DNA of 64,000 bases, from the NCBI RefSeq assembly GCF_036850765.1, contig NC_089494.1, positions 229,604,779 through 229,668,778 on the forward strand. The letters are read 5' to 3'. The notes beneath the pieces were generated by a model. The model had not been told where the DNA came from, did no database searches, and saw only the letters and a program-made list of their open reading frames with translations. Position numbers and translations under genes: made by a program. Origin of the DNA: Saccopteryx bilineata (lineage: Eukaryota; Chordata; Mammalia; Chiroptera; Emballonuridae). Positions 24,501 through 39,095 of the stretch are shown here, piece by piece (positions within the stretch are counted from its first letter, which is position 1; every line of letters begins with the position of its first letter).

Positions 24501-27500
24501 CGCTGGATGAGAAGATGTGGAAAGAAGGCCGCCACAGTGCAGGGCAGGAGGAACGGCGGCCTACTGTGAGGGGCATCCAGGGGGTGGCAGCTGATGGAGC
24601 TGCCACCCCGAGACAGGCCCCAGAGCCTGACCGAGGGGCACGGACACCAGGGAGGAGTAAAATGGAACCTGGATCTAAAGCAGTGGGCACGTGGGAAAAT
24701 CTGATCCCCAAACAGGCAAGTTAGAAAATAAGCCCTATTTTCTAAGTATGAAGCTTCTAAATAAATTTTGATCCATACAATAGGAAACAGCTGCCTTCTA
24801 CTAAAGGAAAATAAAATCTCATGCAATAAAATATTTAATCCTAGAAACTACATCTATTCTAAAAGCATCCGGCAAATAACTTCCACATGTAATTATACAA
24901 ATGCTATTTAGTAAAATATCACAGCTGAAATTTCCATATAATTTCTAATATCTATAAAGTCTCATACATCTTGTCATTTTATTTGAAGGTTGAAATAATG
25001 CAAAAATTCACAAATGAAGACAGCACCCAAAACTACTAATGTATGACTGTAGATGTTCCAGAATTCACTACTGAATAAATCAATTGGTGCTGGACCAACA
25101 GAGCCAAGGCAGGTAAAATGTGAAAAAATCAGCATGGTGGTAGGAAAAACAAATCATCTGTCACTGAGTTCTTGGCTTTAATAAAAAATTCGTTTTAAAA
25201 ATGCAATCAATCAAGCAAGCCTAGTCCTCTGAAGCCACTAAACACACGAACATAACAGAAAACACCACTCCTGAATCAATTATAACTATGAGCTGTGGAT
25301 TGTGTGTGTGTGCAGCAATACCAGCTAGTGCCTCAGGATTCTACCTACGGCTGCCAGGCTGAAAAATAAGACTTCATTTCACTCCAACAGAACCACTGTC
25401 ACATACTTGGACCTAGTCCACTATGTAACAATACGATCACTTTTCAGAATGATTAGAAATTATGTTTGAATAATGCTCACTGAAACTAGGTTAGGTTTGA
25501 AATTCAAATGATTTCTAAATACAATATAGCACCCAAAGTGAAAATAGATTAGCTCTAATTAGCTTATTCCAATAAACTCAATGGATAAAGGTTTGTTATT
25601 TCACGAAAAGGAAGAGCCCATCCAAGCTTACCCAGGAGATATTTAGAACAGTGTCTATAACATGCCCATTTACAAATCACCCCTAAAACAATCACAAGAA
25701 CCATTAAAGGTCTGCCACTACAGCTTTTTGCTAACATACTACATTTTTGCCCAGAATCAAAGTTAGTTAGAAAGTGTACATGTAGGAAGAAATTCTAACT
25801 AACATCCTGGGAGTAACTTAACTTCTTTGCCGTGTAGTATGTAAAAACCAACCTCGAAAGGCAACAAAAAGGGGGAGGGAGGAGAGGGAAACATCTGGAT
25901 AGGCTCCAGAGAACTCACCCGTGCAAAGTCAAATGCATATCTGTAAATAAGTTTAAAGTTTGTAGAATCATTTAATAATGTTCTTAAGTAATCCAAAGTA
26001 TTTCTGAGTTTTTCTGTTGTATCACATCTAGAAAAACAGAATAAAGGCAAATTATAACCAGAGGTTTTTTTTCTTCTTAATTGGGTCAGTAAAATAAAAC
26101 ACAATACCAAAAGACAGCATAAAAACCCTAGAGTTGGAACATATCCTATCCATAATGACCTACTTTTTCCTACACTTCTTGTTTTTTTTTTATTTTAAAT
26201 ATACAGAAAAGCTGAAAGAACAGTAAATAAGACCCATATACCCATCGCCTCGGTTCACAATAAACAGTCACACTTGTGCTCTCACACACATTTTTCTGAA
26301 CTATTTGAAAGTAAGTTGCCAACACGACCCCCCTAAATACTTAAATACTATTATCACTCTTCATATTCCATCAGTGACAACTTTCTCTGCTACCATACAA
26401 CCCACACTGTCAATTTCCCAGTTGTACCCCCAAGTTTCTTTATAGCTGCTGCTTTCAACAGTTCAGGACCCCATCCAGGCCCGGGCATGGCTTTTCGTTG
26501 TCAGATCTCCATAGTCTCTAAAGGGTGTCCCGCCCTTTTCTGTCTTTCTTGACAATGTCATTTTTGAAAAGATCAGACTAGTGGTTGTGTAGAATCTCAA
26601 TTTGTCAGACAGTTCCCCTACGCTTATATTTAGGTTAAACATTTATGGTAAGAACACTACACATGGTACCCTTCTCAGTATGCCCCAGGAGGAGGCTCAG
26701 AGCATCAGTCTGTCCCACCATTGGTGACCCTGAAGTGATTCTCTAGGTTAAGGAAGTGTGCATTGGAGACCCCATTTAAAGGCACTTCTCTCCCTCTGAA
26801 ATAGCACATAATCTGAAGATATTTCAAGACTCTGAATCCTGTCCCTCAACAATCTTCCCTCGGTAGTTTTGCATCCACTGATGATATTCGCCTGAACTGA
26901 CTTTACATTTGAAGATGCACAGTGGGGTATTTCCAACTCTATTATGCTTTACACTCACTGGCTGGAATTCTATAAAGGGTCTACTTATCACTTTTCCTAG
27001 TTTTTGAAGTTAAGAATTTTTGCTTTTTATTCACTGTTCTAAGCTGTTACTGTCCTTATTTTTTTATGCACAAATTGTCCTCATTTGGGCAGGGACCCCT
27101 TCAAGCTGGCTCCAGTGCCTTCTGACGCCCCCATCAGTCTGAGCACGTCCTCACTCTCTCACACAAGATATTCCAGCTCACTCTGTACTTTCCCTACCTT
27201 AGACTTGCAGTCAGCTATTTCTCTAGAGAGCCCTGGTGATGATAACCTATCCTTACAGGAAAGTGACATATTGTTTATTTTTCCTAAGAAAGTACACTAA
27301 TTGGTTATTATTACAAACTAATTTTATGCTTGTAATACCTAGCCCTTGGAAATGAGGACCAAGAGTCACCCTTTTCACTGGCAATATTAGAGCTTTTCAA
27401 TGCTTAATGTACTTCCTGGTGCTTCTCTGTAGAGCTTTCACCTACTAGTAAGTATAGATAATACATATAGGTATCAATGTAAATATTGTAAATACTTTAT

Positions 27501-30500
27501 GAACTAAAACAGGGTTTGTAACAGAGCACACTGATCTGCTTTTAGCAATAAATTTGTGAAAGCTAACTACACAAAACCCCATGATCTATTGAGATAAAAT
27601 ATCTAAAGAGCCAAAAATTAGAGTAAATGTTTCATTTATAAGTCTACAATGATTCAGAATGTCCTTTATTTCTTCTTGATATTTGAAAACTAAAAAGAAA
27701 AAAATCAAAATCAGACTATTTCAGAAGTCAGAAATGGCTTATTTAAGGGACATGGAAAATGAAAGCTGAAATGTAAGAAGAAACTAGCCGTTTCTGGAGG
27801 AAGGGCTCTCCAGCTAAAAGGAGCAGCGTGTGCAGAGGCCTGGTGGCAGAGGGAGCATGGAGTCCAGGGACAAAGAGAAAGCCTGTGACTAGCCCAGGCA
27901 GAGCAAGAGTGGAAGTGGCACAAGATGAGGCGAAAGAGAGATGGGACCAGACCATAAAGTTTCGGTGGTCCACAGTGTTTTATTTTTTAATTGAATGCCA
28001 GAACCAATGGAAGCCACCTCCTACTACGGGAGAGACCAGGTTCGGGCTTGCACTTTGAGAAGCTCACTTTGGGTCTCTGTGGAGGAGGGTTGTGGAAGGG
28101 GAAAAAAGAGACAGCAATAGCCTAGTTAGAGACGTAGTTCTAGATCCCAGCAAGGACCAGTAGAGGATAAAAGGATACACAAGAAAGCAGTAAGTGGGCA
28201 GTATGGCTTTATGTACTACCATATATACAAGTAAATAATATTTTATTAATAATATCAGGGAGAGTCAAAGAGGGAATGCTAACCTCAAAATATATAAAGT
28301 TGTGGTCCCTGGTCTTCACTGGAAAGAAGATTAAAAACCAAAGTCACAAGAAATGGGTCAGATTTTGGCTGATGGGTTAGCTTAGTCCTGCCCAATGAGA
28401 AGAAGAGCAATTGTTTGTTTTAACGATTCAAGGACAGAAACCGCTCATTTAAATAACTACATAGCTAAAAGGAAACAAGGAGGCTGTGAGTCTTTGGGTA
28501 GAACTGCAAGCAAGGCAAAATGTCAAGTTCTGCTGCATGCCTGGGCATGAGACCACACACCTTGGCAGAAAACGTCCCTATGTCTGGAAGACCACACACC
28601 CTGGCAGAAGATGTCCCTATGTCTGGAAGACCACACACCCTGGCAGAAGACATCCCTATGTCTGGAAGACCACACACCTTGGCAGAAGATGTCCCTATGT
28701 CTGGAAGACCACACACCCTGGCAGAAGATGTCCCTATGTCTGGAAGACCACACACCCTGGCAGAAGATGTCCCTATGTCTGGAAGACCACGCACCTTGGC
28801 AGAAGACATCCCTATGTCTGGAAGACCACACACCTTGGCAGAAGATGTCCCTATGTCTGGAAGACCACACACCCTGGCAGAAGACGTCCCTATGTCTGGA
28901 AGACCAAAGATCTTGTCTGGAGTGTAAAGCAGAAAATGCCCAAAGTAACACTTCAATTTCATGCATCTATTACGGAAGTTACATGGGTTAGAGATGATAT
29001 TGCCAATACAGAATTTAATCTGCTCTAAAAGGGGCTCTGTCTCTCAGCTCTTCTGGACCAACTCCCACCTAGAAGCAGCCCACTGAGTCCCCAGGTCTGA
29101 ACCACAGACTGCCATCTAGTGGCCATTCAACGAGACCATCTGCAGTGTCTCAGTTCTCACAAAGGGCCTGTGAAGAAACAGGCCTTTCTGTGTACCACAT
29201 GTAAGGAAGCTCACTGAGGCTGGAGAGTAAGAGTGCTGTACCACTACAGAGCATCATTTGCCAAAACAAAATATACACATGTCGTGGAATCATTTCTTGA
29301 GTTTTGCTGCCACGAAACACCTTCGGAGTCAACAGGAATAAGGACAACAGTCCTCAGAAGTTATGAAATCAAAGGTGGTTCCTCCCCATGACCCAGACAA
29401 GGCCTTCTCCCCTTGCTCAGAGAGCCCCAAGGTATGTTCCCAGACCCATCATCAGTTCTATCTATGCAACGTTAGTTACAACTCTAACATCCTTCATTTG
29501 GATGTTAGCTTAGACATCCCCAAAAAGCTTAATTCATCAGCGGCAGACTTAACCCCACATGTTGGAATAACACAATAAATAAAGACAGTTAAAACAAGAG
29601 CTGTGCCTTCTCTGAGAATGACCTAGGGAGCTGGGGACAGACATTCCCTCCCAGCTGCTGTCACACCTTCCCAGCCCCGGAGAGGCCATGCCCGTAACTC
29701 CTCTACACAGTGTCAGGGAGACACAGTCAAGACTAATTTCTGAGCGCCCAAGCATCTGCCACATGACATCGCTTTACCTCCCTGGTTGTGGAAATGCTAC
29801 CAGAGACTCCCAGGAAGTGGCCCAACTGATTCAAAAGTATGTGGTTCCAAAACCCATGGGCTATTTTTAGCACGCTTCCACTGCACAGCATTTTAATCAA
29901 ATATACTAGCATAGATATAGTAGATGTACGACTATATATATTTTGTCATATACACACTTTAAGTCCAAAACTTTCCATCTTAGAGCATATAAATGTGGCC
30001 TCTGAGTCTTCTTATTTATAGGGTGTGCATACCTTACAAATATAGAATTTATTTAGTCAATTCATATAGCATATAGAGAATTCATATTACTTTTGGATCT
30101 TTTACCTGAACATTGTTTCTAAGACCCAACCCCAAACTGACTTGGTCTGGTTCGTGGGTTTTTTTCCCCCCAGGACCCAGAACATGGTGCTGGCACACAC
30201 ACCACTGCCATTCAAATATGTGCTGAACAAATGGTAAATCTACAGATGTTGGGGGTGGTTCTTAAAACATGAAATTGGTCTATTTTTGAAGTAGAAAGAA
30301 ACGTTCAGGTTATTCTGGGCAATTACCTCCAACTCACTGATGAGAAAACCAATCTCAGAATTTCATATCACAAAAAGAAAGCAGACTCCTCAGTGTCTAC
30401 AATGGGTCAGGCTTGTCACTGCACCTAAACTTTATAGGGACACAACTACCAAGCAGAGTCCCCAGCGAAGAGCCTGCAAAGTGCCCCCCCAAACACATAT

Positions 30501-33500
30501 GCAGACCTCTTCCAGCAACTGCAAATTTCACTTCCCAGGTGGGAAGGTTCTCAAAACACACTGGCAAGGCCTGGCATTGTGTAATGTTCATTTGTAAAGG
30601 CAAATGTAAAAGAGAATCTAGAACTATACAAAAATGGCTATTACACTTTCTTAAGACAAATGAAAATGTGCCTGACAATATGGTGATGATGCCTCCTGAG
30701 GCCTTGAGACAGGCTTTCATGTGGCCGTGCCGCACTTCAGAGAGAGCAGCCACCGCTCCTCTACTCCCAACGCAGCAAAGAGAAGGGCAGCGAGGAAAAC
30801 AACGAAAGAGTGTAAGGCTTAAAACCACAAGGAGTTGTTTGCCAACATGACAACACAATTTGAGAGATTTCAGAGACCTAACCCTTAAATTCTACAGCAT
30901 TCCAAGAGGAGAGTCAAATAGGTGATTTGCCTTTTACCTGAAACTCATTTGCTCTCAGACAATAGTTGTTAGAGGAAGAATGTGATTTCAGAATCAGAGG
31001 TCTTGGGTTTTCTTCCCATCTCTGCCACTAGATTTTACAAACCACATATCCCCTCTGAACCTCAGCTTCCTCATTTGTAAAATGCACACGGATCAAGCCT
31101 GGTCTGTCCAGGTGGCTGGGAGGCTCAAATGAGAAAACAGTGATGAGGCATCATAACTACTAAAGCACAATGCAGATAAAGCATTATTATCAATAATAAA
31201 TGAACAATGACACTAAAGGTTGACAAAGCAAAAATTATTTCAATAAAACCATTTCAACTCCAATTTGAATCTAATAAAAAATGAAACCTTTATTCCTAAA
31301 GTAAAAAGAGAAAGAGAAGCCATTCCAAGTACTCTACATCAAAATTACTGTTCAGAATTAGCACTTCAACTTCCAGTAAGTATCATTTGAAATGTGTAGT
31401 CATCCACCTCAGCTGTACCCTCCAATGTATAAGATAGAACAACTTATGTTTTCTTGAATGAAACTTAGCAAACACAAACATACATACACAAACACACCAC
31501 ACACACACACACACAAGCACAAAGTGAACACATAAAACCACTGATTTTTTTCTTATTCTGAGCCAAGTAACACAAACAGAATCTTTATCATTACAACGTT
31601 TTAACCACTAGAGTAAGGAAGTTTCAATTTTGCCCTAAGCTAAAATAGAACATATAAAATAGAAGATATCAAATATTTTCACTTACAAGTTACACATTAC
31701 TCAATTTTTTCTCATTGACTATAAACCAGATTCTAATAAACCTCTGCTTTCTACGTTCTGACGTGGTGCTGTCTAATACAGAAGCTACTAGACACGTGGC
31801 TCCAGGGCCTTTGGGATGCAGCTAATGCAAACTGAGATGCATCTAAATGTAAAAATAATCACATTTTGAAGATTTAATATAAAAAATAATGTAAAATAGC
31901 CCGCTGATTTATAAATGTTAATTGTATGCTGGAATGGTAATAGTCTGGGTTAAATAAAATAGATCAAAATTAATTTTACCTGTTTCTTTTTATGCTTTTA
32001 TCATGGCTGGCAGAAGTTTTTTAATGACATATAGTGGCTCATATATGAGAAAAGGCTGCTCTATTTCTATTGGACAGAGCTGCTCTAGAAGAATACCAAA
32101 ATAAATAATACCCATTCACATGAGAAGTGTTCTCGCCCCTCCTCAGTATGCCTCTACACCCATGGCCTCAGGGGAAGTCTGCCCAAGTCACCCACCCCAG
32201 GCTTCCTGAGACCCCAGGGAGGAGGCAGCCAGCTCAGGAGAGTAGGGACCCCAGTACAGGCTCAGGACTTACTGTAGAGAAGTCATTCCTTTTAACCATT
32301 CCTGTAGAGTAAAATAACCCATATTTTGTGCATCCAATTTCCAAGCTAGGACAAGCATGACTACCTGTTAAAACAAACACACAAACAAACAAAAATAGAA
32401 AACCCCATCACATCAGAACAACAGATTTCAGCAATTAAATACATTAACATCTTGCCAAATGCTTCTGTTCACAGTAGGTTAGTCATTGAAACATGAACAG
32501 AGTAACTTCAAAAATGAGTTCTGGTTTGGCAAACATCTAGAAGTTTGATAATTCAGTCTGCTGACAAGGGTTTGGAGAAACACAAACTCTAATGATACAT
32601 GATAGTACAAGGTGAAGAAGTGAACTTTTCTGGAGGGCAATTCTGCAGTATCTATCAACTGAAACCAGGTCTGGACTTGGCAGTCCCACCTGTGAGTGTT
32701 ATCTTATAGACAGACCTGCATATGTATGCCAACATGTATATTCAACAATTCTTACCACAGTACTATTTCTAGAAGCAAAAGATTGAAAATAAACATTTAT
32801 AAAGAAAGGACTAGTTATTAAACACTTCTTTGCTTAACACATTCCATACACAAAAGAATACCATGTGCCCATTAGACAGAGTGGAGCCATTGGTACAAAT
32901 AGGGAACAACCTCCCAAGATTTACTAAATGAAAAGAGTGAGGGGCAAAGCAGAATGTTAAAAATTACAAAGGTGGGTGATGGGGCACATACAGTGGGTTT
33001 GTATCACAATACATTAATGCTTGTAAACTCCACTATATACACTGGGAGGGAGGGCATTTAAAAGCCCAATACTCTATGGACACCCCGCTATGTGGACTGA
33101 GCATGGAGGAATGTGTGGCCCAGTCATTCCTCTGTGGGGCACCAGACAAAGCTATCAAAATAGCTGTGCTACAGTGGTAGGATAAGTGTACTTTTCCTGT
33201 TTAAAATTTCCTTTCATCAGCCCTGCTGGTTGGCTCAGTGGTAGAGCATCGGTCTGGCGTGCAGGAATCCCGGGTTTGATTCCCGGCCAGGGCACACAGA
33301 AGCGCCCATCTGCTTCTCCTTCCCTCCCCCTCTCCTTCCTCTCTGTCTCTCTCTTCCTCTCCCTCAGCAAGGCTCCATGGGAGAAACTTGGCCCGGTCAC
33401 TGAGGATGGCTCCAAGGCCTCCACCTCAGGTGCTAGAATGGCTCCGGTTGCAACAGAGCAACACCCCACATGGGCAGAGCATCTCCCCCTAGTGGGCTTG

Positions 33501-36500
33501 CCAGGTGGATCCCAGTCAGGCAATGTGGGAGTCTTTCTCTCTGCCTCCCGCTTCTCACTTCAGAAGAAAAAAAAAATTACTTTCATCAAATTTCAATGAA
33601 ATCAGTACATATCAATTTTTAATATCATCAGATGTATTAGATTTTAAAATTTTAGATTAATAGGTAGATTACAAGACTGATTAGTAAACTAATCATCACA
33701 AAATGATTGTTAAATAGGTTTAAAAATGGTAGCTTAAAGAGACTAATGGTCTACTTAGAAGAATTTCTCCAAAAGAAGTTATATGTTGTTCAAAATATTC
33801 ACACATTAGAGGATTTTCTCCTCTCGTGATTCAAACTTTGGATGTTTTCAGTATCTATACTCAATCCAGTATTAAAAAGACTAAAATTTTCACATAAACA
33901 CTAAAGTTTAAAAAAAATAATGGTGAAGGTGCCCTGGCCAGGTAACTCAGTTGGTTAGAGGATTATCCTGATACACTACAGTTGTGGGTTTGATCCCCAC
34001 ATAGAAGAATCAACCAATGAATGCATAAATAAGTGGAACAAATCAATGTTTTTCTCTCTGTCTCTCTCTCCTCCCTTCTCTCTCTCTCAAAACAATTTAA
34101 AATATTTTAAATGGTGAAGGCACAAGAACACAGTGTATATGAACTATGTCTAAACTGCCAAGCAGATGTTCACAATGGGTATTTCTTTACATAAAACATA
34201 ACTTTTCTTATGATAGCTGATAAAAAAGTTAGCTTCATAGATAAAGGATCTTTCTGTTACCTTACTAAATGAAAGTAGACTTGAATTTTACAATCTGCTT
34301 AAACTTCATAAGCTGTAAGTATCAGGCAAAGTGAGAGCTACATACTGCTTACTGACACAGAGAGACAGTCTTTTAAAAGAAAACTATTTTGGCACTGGTT
34401 TTGAAATGTTAATGTTTCTGAAGTTGGGATGTATCCCCAATTAGCGGGATGTATCCCCAATTAGCAGCATGTCAGAGTTTATTTAGCAACATTTTTTCTT
34501 AGTGATGATACAACTTACATAGCATCGATTAGTGACGTCTTAGTACTGTACAGTAATAAATACTTTAAAATCGTATTCTAGATTCAGCCTTTTAGAAACT
34601 TCAGTGTACTTGATTCAACATTTCAAGACTATGTCCACAGAAAGAGAGAGCCAAATGACTCATGACTGCCCCAAAAGAGTAGTAACAGCAGCTCTTTCAC
34701 TGAGTACTGGTATTTGGGGGTGAGGAACTTGGAAGAGCTGGGCACCCCTTTTTCTCGGTTAGAATCACAGCAGCACTTCCTCGCACCCCGACAGGCCTAT
34801 CAACCTCTGAGAGTAACTGCACACACAATCCCTCCCACAATGCAGCCTCATCCTGGCCCCTGACCTCCCTACCGCCAGCCCTGTGGCCCACCCCTCTGAG
34901 CAGACGGACTGCTGTCCTCTGGGCAGAATCTGCGGAACCCGTCTTATACCCCATTCACTCTTAGACTGTTCAGAAAACATCCTGCCAACCTGGCCAGCTC
35001 TCACCAGGCCTTGTCCTTCTTAACATCAGCGAAGGTTTTTTCTACATCTATACGTAGTCTATGGACCAGTACTAGGCAAAATACTACTGACCCAGTTGTC
35101 CCTAAACCTTTACACCACACTGAATAATTTATCTGGATAGCTGAACTAGATTACACTAAATTTTTAAATACGGGATGAAAACTCATGTAATAAGTTAAAA
35201 ACATTCCAAAGGCTCTTTAGAAAATTTAAAATGTTATTAGGGGGAAATGGGGGAGAACAGAGGTACAGAAATGATAAAGACCAAAAAAATCTTAAAAAGC
35301 TTTAATTAAAAAAGTGTGAAGTTTCAATTACTAGTTTTCTTTAAGAGCAGGACATACATGCATGAGCAGCAGATATCTTACAAATAGTCTGAATAAAAGG
35401 GATGATCTTCAGGTCACTTCCAGATCATAAATTCATCTAGGACCTGAGGCATATTTGTTCAATTGGAGGCTAATATAATATTAAACTGCACAGTTAATGA
35501 CCCAGGGCATCTGTATGAGCATAATTTTTCATTTTAGTGTAAGAGTGTAGATGTGGGGACAGGAAAAAATATTCAACAATAACATGGTAAGAATTAGGTA
35601 AAAATAATTAAGCACATAAAATAACTTCTACTAAATTTTTTAAGGTAAATACTTAGGGCCTTTCCACTCAAAAGCAATCACTTTCTGAGCTAAATTCAAA
35701 TGGAAGTAAAAGAACTGTGAAAAATTCTTGATAATTACAACCTCCTCAAAGCCCTTATGAATAGTTTTGTTATTCAAAGTCTTGGTAAACTCTACATACA
35801 GCAGGCTGGAACAACGAGAGAGGGAGACAAAGGGACAAAATGCTGTGACGCGGTCCCACGGGTGATTTGTCATTGTAGGGACACATGCCCATAACACTTT
35901 TTAAAAATCTAGTGTAACCACTTTATTACTGTACCTTTTAGAAAAAAATGACTGTATACCATACCAATTACAACAAAAAATTTCACGTATAAATCAAACT
36001 AGAATTGAAACTTATTTCTTAGATTACCTCACAGAAACTAGAGGAATAAAACTAGTACATCATTACTTTTTTATTGTGGCTTTATTTGTCAAGGGACAAA
36101 GACTTAAGAAAAATAACTGATTCACCCAACTTTAATAAGTTAGACTTACATTTTCTGGTTCAACACCAATGTCTTCACAAAATTTCTCCATACCTTCAGG
36201 ACCTACAACATCATCAGTACCTGCAGTGAAATGCAATCTTACATAAATTAAATCTAACCATGTACAATTGACTACTATAGTAGTATTACATTGTCAACAT
36301 CTTTATTATCCAAGTAAACTACAATCAAGTAACACTTAAGGGCTAAAACTCCTTCTGAAGATGAAATCACCAAGTATAAACTGAAAAACTATTCTGACAT
36401 TTCATTTATATCTTCAAAAGATTCTACTCTGCACAATCATTTAAAATCAATTGATTGCCATGTCCCTCAACCTCTGGACATATGATATACATAAGTTATG

Positions 36501-39063
36501 TCTAAAAATAAGGCTACTTGAGTTCAATTTCTGCTCTTCATTAAAGTAGCTTAAAGCTTTATTCATATTTTGGTAATAACTTCAATACATATAACAATTT
36601 TTGGAAACATAGCAAAGAAACACATAATAGTGTTTATTAAAATTGGGAAATAACATAATTGTTTCTTTTATACAGAAAAATAAATCAAGTAGTCTTTGTT
36701 CTTGAAAATGCAATAAAGCCTCTTCCTTTCTGCTCTGGGTTTAGCTTTGTTTCTTCCTGAAACATACACGTGTTTCATCTCTACTTTACCCCCATTCAGT
36801 CTTCAACCGGACACTGTAGCTTCTGCTCATCTCTGCACTGAAACGCTTCTTGCCAAAGTCACTAATAACCCCTTCGTTGCCAAATCTAACAGACACAGTG
36901 CATCTTTACTCTATTTGACCTCTCTGTGAAACCTGAAATTTTGAAGCAGTTCTTTCTTCACAAAACTTGTCTCCTACTATGACTCCTGGAAGTGCCTTCT
37001 CTCACCTGGTTTCCACCCACCTCTCCTCTTTTAACTTCATTATGGGGTTCTCTGCTTCTCCCAATTTGTTCAATATGATGCCTCAGCCCATATTCCTCTC
37101 TCCCCCTCCCCTAGCTTACCTGGCTAACTCCCTCAATCTTTAAAGACTAATTCAGACAGGTAGCCCTCCCAATCTCCCTCTGCTGCCTCACCAGCAGAGT
37201 CTGGGTCAGGCAGTCCTTTGTGACCCCTAACGCAACGCCAGGAATAGAAACTACCATTAATGTACAGGGTGGTCGTTCTCAACAAAGGATGGACATTATA
37301 GTCACCTGCAGTGCTTGTGGAACAGTCTTACATCACTTCTATCAAATCCTTGTCTCCCCCTGAACTTCAAACTCAGGCCCTTCCTCATACTCTGGATGGA
37401 GCAAATGCTTTCTTTGTATTTTACTCATGAATGTGCTATTTTGTTACAAAATGTTTTGTTTCATATATTCAAATGTTACCTTCACTGGGATTTTATTTTT
37501 CTCCTTTCATATTATATAATTTTCTATGTATTCCTAATTTTCTTAACTTGATTATTCAGGGAAAAATTATTCAAATAAAAATTTATTTAACTTTTTTTTT
37601 TTAATTCAGTGGGAGGAGGGGAGGCAGAGAGACAAACTCCCGCATGTGCCTGATTGGGATCCACCCGGCAAGCCCACTAGGGGGCGATGATCTGCCCATC
37701 TATTGCTCTGCAGCAAGCTCTTCTTAGTGCCTGAAGATGAGACTATGGAGCCATCCTCAGTGCCCGGGGACAACTAGCTCCAATCGAGCCATGGCTGCAG
37801 GAGAGGAAGAGGGAGGGAGAGAGAGAGAGAAAGAGAGAGAAAAAGAGAGAGGAAGAAAGAGAGAGAGAGGTGAGAGGGGGAGGGGGTGGAGAAGCAGGTG
37901 ATTGTTTCTCCTGTGTGCCCTGACCGGGAATCAAACCCAGGACATCCACATCCTAGGCTGACACTCTACCACCAAGCCAAACCAAATGGCCAGAGCCTTT
38001 AATTTTTAATTTAGTTAATATTGCTATATTAACATGAGACAAAATTTAATTTAAAAATAAAAGTGAAAATTTTAACTATATATAAAGGAAATGTTTCCCT
38101 TCTCACCCCTTCCTACTTCCTAGAGATGACCACCATTTAAAGAGTTCTTTTAAATACCCTTTCCAAGCTAAGTTCTACTTACATGGAATGCAGACAATAT
38201 TTATTTGCTGTTTTTAAGTTTGTCCAGGCAATTCTCTTTGGCTTTCCAGATTTAACAATAATTTAATCATTTCATCTCCAACAAATGATCATTTCCGCCT
38301 CCTCCTTTCCAATATTTATGCTCTCTTTCTTTATTTTTCTCTCTCTCTCTCTCTTTCTTTCTTTCTCTTATCTAACAACACTATCTAGTAACTTCCAAAA
38401 CAATGGCAAATAAGAATAGAGTGGCCATCTTTATCCCCTTCCTAACTCAAATGTGAATACATTTAGCATTTATCATTTCATATGTTGTTAGCTTTAGGTT
38501 TGAGAGCCCATATATTCACATATGCACATTCCTGCATGTATTTCACAAAGAATACATGAATACATTCACATGGTAAAATGTTCAAATAGAGAAAATCCAA
38601 GTGAAAGACAGTAAACAGAAAATGCTTGCCTCCTCCCTTCCTGCCCAGAGAGGCATCTTTCTCCAGGCCTGTGCTATGTATTTATGTATGTGCAAACATA
38701 CAATGAAAAGCAGTTTTAGCCTGACCAGGCGGTGGCGCAGTGGACAGAGCGTCAGACTGGGATGCGGAAGACCCAGGTTCGAGACCCCGAGGTTGCCAGT
38801 TTGAGCGCAGGCTCCTCTGGCTTGAGCAAAAAGCTCACCAGCTTGAACCCAGGGTCGCTGGCTCAAGCAAGGGGTTATTCAGTCTGCTGAAGGCCCACAG
38901 TCAAGGCACATATGAGAAAGCAATCAATGAACAACTAAGGTGTCGCAATGCGCAACGAAAAACTGATGATTGATGCTTCTCATCTCTCCGTTGTCTGTCT
39001 ATCCCTGTCTATCCCTCACTCTGACTCTCTCTCTCTCTGTAAAAAAATATAAATAAAGAAATA

Positions 39064-39095
<32 letters not shown>

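Larger units (their letters stand above)
6494..25918 (-). other. Large 19.4-kb DCUN1D4 intron
   Basis: 6494-10530 looks like unique intronic DNA with no repeat I recognise confidently. 10540-23760 is mostly repeats, listed separately. 23760-25918 is again largely unique, apart from a MIR-like stretch near 24240-24400. No additional DCUN1D4 exon or embedded gene was found on either strand. Confidence 0.75.
26028..32272 (-). other. DCUN1D4 intron, 6.2 kb
   Basis: Contains an old L1-like fossil (about 26165-27060), a 39-bp minisatellite (28553-28905), a MIR (about 30985-31190), an old hAT-like fossil (31764-32087) and a (CA)n tract at 31490-31516. 27720-28130 reads like an old interspersed repeat I cannot name. 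The rest is unremarkable. Confidence 0.75.
32365..36149 (-). other. DCUN1D4 intron, 3.8 kb
   Basis: Contains an old L1 3' end (about 32540-33060), a type A SINE (33220-33579), a VES-like SINE (33930-34109) and a 20-bp tandem duplication (34426-34465). 34470-36149 shows nothing I can assign. Confidence 0.8.

Noticed and set aside
28553..28905. CRISPR-like direct repeats
   Set aside because: The units are contiguous with no spacers, and this is vertebrate intronic DNA.
28465..29028. Overlapping long open frames on both strands (up to 180 codons) encoding 13-residue repeats
   Set aside because: They arise from the 39-bp minisatellite, whose length is a multiple of three; frames are open on both strands and there is no start context, splice support or known domain.
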